Positions 63,004 through 64,000 of a DNA stretch of 64,000 nucleotides are shown here, piece by piece (the first letter of the stretch is position 1; each line of letters opens with the position of its first letter). The stretch covers positions 44,392-108,391 of the forward strand of contig NZ_JAMYWQ010000015.1 of NCBI RefSeq assembly GCF_024160145.1, in the 5' to 3' direction. The position numbers and the translations under genes were made by a program. The notes below the pieces were generated by a model, which did not search any database, was not told the origin of the DNA, and saw nothing but the letters and a program-made list of their open reading frames with translations. This stretch comes from Serratia nevei (lineage in GTDB: Bacteria > Pseudomonadota > Gammaproteobacteria > Enterobacterales > Enterobacteriaceae).

Positions 63004-63861
63004 ATGACCAAAGAAATGCAAACTTTAGCCTTAGTACCCCAAGGTAGCTTGGAAGCCTATATCCGGGCAGCCAACGCCTATCCGATGCTGACGGCAGAGG
63101 AAGAGCGGGAGCTGGCTGAACGGCTGCATTATCAGGGCGATCTGGATGCCGCTAAGCAGCTCATCCTGTCTCACCTGCGCTTTGTCGCTCATATTGCCCG
63201 CAACTATTCAGGCTACGGTCTGCCGCAGGCAGATCTGATTCAGGAAGGTAATATCGGCCTGATGAAAGCTGTTCGCCGCTTCAACCCTGAAGTCGGCGTG
63301 CGTCTGGTTTCCTTTGCGGTGCATTGGATTAAGGCGGAAATCCACGAGTACGTATTGCGCAACTGGCGCATCGTGAAAGTGGCGACCACCAAAGCGCAGC
63401 GCAAGCTGTTCTTTAACCTGCGCAAAACCAAACAGCGTTTGGGCTGGTTCAACCAGGACGAAGTGGAACTGGTAGCCCGCGAGCTGGGCGTAACCAGCAA
63501 AGACGTGCGCGAGATGGAATCGCGCATGGCGGCGCAGGACATGACCTTCGATCCGACTCCGGACGACGAGGCCCGCGATGGCCAGGCGATGGCGCCGGTG
63601 CTGTACCTGCAGGACAAGAGCTCCGACTTTGCCGAAGGCATCGAGGAAGATAACTGGGAAAGCAACGCCGCAGACAAACTGGCCTATGCGCTGGAAGGTC
63701 TGGACGAGCGCAGCCAGCATATCATCCGCGCCCGTTGGCTGGACGACGACAACAAGTCGACGCTGCAGGAGCTGGCCGATCGGTACGGCGTTTCCGCCGA
63801 GCGCGTGCGCCAGCTGGAAAAGAACGCCATGAAGAAACTGAAAATGGCGATCGAAGCCTGA
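63004..63861 (+). CDS. rpoH: RpoH heat-shock sigma factor (sigma32)
   Basis: Sigma factor for the heat-shock regulon. 285 residues. Region 2 ([40 protein letters not shown]), the RpoH box ([15 protein letters not shown]), and region 4 with the helix-turn-helix [20 protein letters not shown] are all present. Its mRNA start region is known in E. coli to fold as a thermosensor; the corresponding coding sequence is intact here but was not folded. An IS3-type transposase end begins 15 bases after its stop. Confidence 0.97.
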   Translation: MTKEMQTLALVPQGSLEAYIRAANAYPMLTAEEERELAERLHYQGDLDAAKQLILSHLRFVAHIARNYSGYGLPQADLIQEGNIGLMKAVRRFNPEVGVRLVSFAVHWIKAEIHEYVLRNWRIVKVATTKAQRKLFFNLRKTKQRLGWFNQDEVELVARELGVTSKDVREMESRMAAQDMTFDPTPDDEARDGQAMAPVLYLQDKSSDFAEGIEEDNWESNAADKLAYALEGLDERSQHIIRARWLDDDNKSTLQELADRYGVSAERVRQLEKNAMKKLKMAIEA

Positions 63862-63876
63862 GTCGATGCGATATGA

Positions 63877-64000
63877 CTAGTCCTGGCATAGGTTGACACT
63901 TTTATGCCTGTAAAACGCCTGATGCACCGCATCGGGCGTTTTATATTTTAGCGACTGGTGAGGCCGCTCTCCGTTGTAAATTTCTATCGATTCCCTCACC
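63877..64000 (-). mobile_element. 3' end of an IS3-family transposase gene (cut by window)
   Basis: Reading the minus strand from the right edge, an open frame of 41 codons ends in TAG at 63877-63879. Its translation includes IEIYNGERPHQSLKYKTPDA and VHQAFYRHK, the C-terminal signature (YN-x-x-RPH-x-SL-x-Y-x-TP) of IS3-family OrfB integrases. The element runs off the window, so its subgroup, completeness and inverted repeats are unknown. Its right end must lie between the rpoH stop (63861) and about 63877. The hairpin at 63912-63942 lies inside this gene and need not be an rpoH terminator. Confidence 0.82.

Noticed and set aside
63912..63942. Strong hairpin AAAACGCCTGATGC/GCATCGGGCGTTTT after rpoH
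   Set aside because: It looks like an rpoH terminator, but it lies within the transposase reading frame; it may still act as one, so it is described with the mobile element rather than listed separately.

Overview
This window is enterobacterial chromosome, almost certainly Serratia marcescens or a very close relative. The evidence is GC-rich coding sequence, gene order matching known Enterobacterales blocks, and a 487-codon serralysin metalloprotease with its periplasmic inhibitor. No plasmid, prophage or CRISPR array is visible. Most of the window is core genome. The accessory parts are a toxin-antitoxin pair, the protease locus and the tip of an IS3-family insertion sequence at the right edge.

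Left block (1-33.8 kb). It begins with the end of gppA (minus strand, cut by the window edge) and rhlB, followed by divergent trxA and rho. The twelve-gene enterobacterial common antigen (ECA) operon follows: wecA-wzzE-wecB-wecC-rffG-rffH-wecD-wecE-wzxE-wecF-wzyE-wecG. Its products make dTDP-Fuc4NAc and UDP-ManNAcA, build the lipid-linked trisaccharide, flip it and polymerise it. Next come the amino-acid permease yifK/thrP and a tRNA operon (Arg-CCG, His-GTG, Leu-CAG, Pro-TGG). The small RNA glmZ follows, with what looks like a complete sigma54/GlrR/IHF promoter. Then come hemCDXY (minus), cyaA, cyaY (minus), and the run lptM-dapF-yigA-xerC-yigB-uvrD, with a LexA box and hairpin in front of uvrD.

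Middle block (33.8-49.5 kb). It holds a WbuC-type cupin gene, corA with a long leader, rarD, yigI, recQ, rhtC, rhtB, pldB and yigL, then the glycerol-3-phosphate genes glpTQ (minus) divergent from glpABC. pldA, which lies between yigI and recQ in E. coli, is absent. A short ORF with a signal-peptide-like start occupies that gap.

Right block (49.5-64 kb). dcrB, a GNAT gene, yhhQ, tusA, zntA, yhhN, yhhM, yhhL, rsmD, ftsY-ftsE-ftsX and rpoH keep the order known from E. coli. There are two insertions, one on each side of zntA: a RelE/ParE-type toxin-antitoxin module (tusA side) and serralysin prtA-inh (yhhN side). Fifteen bases after the rpoH stop codon lies the C-terminal end of an IS3-family transposase gene running in from the right.

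All calls come from reading the sequence and recalling known families; no database search was run. Start codons were moved from the longest ORF wherever a Shine-Dalgarno site or the known family N-terminus pointed to a shorter form.
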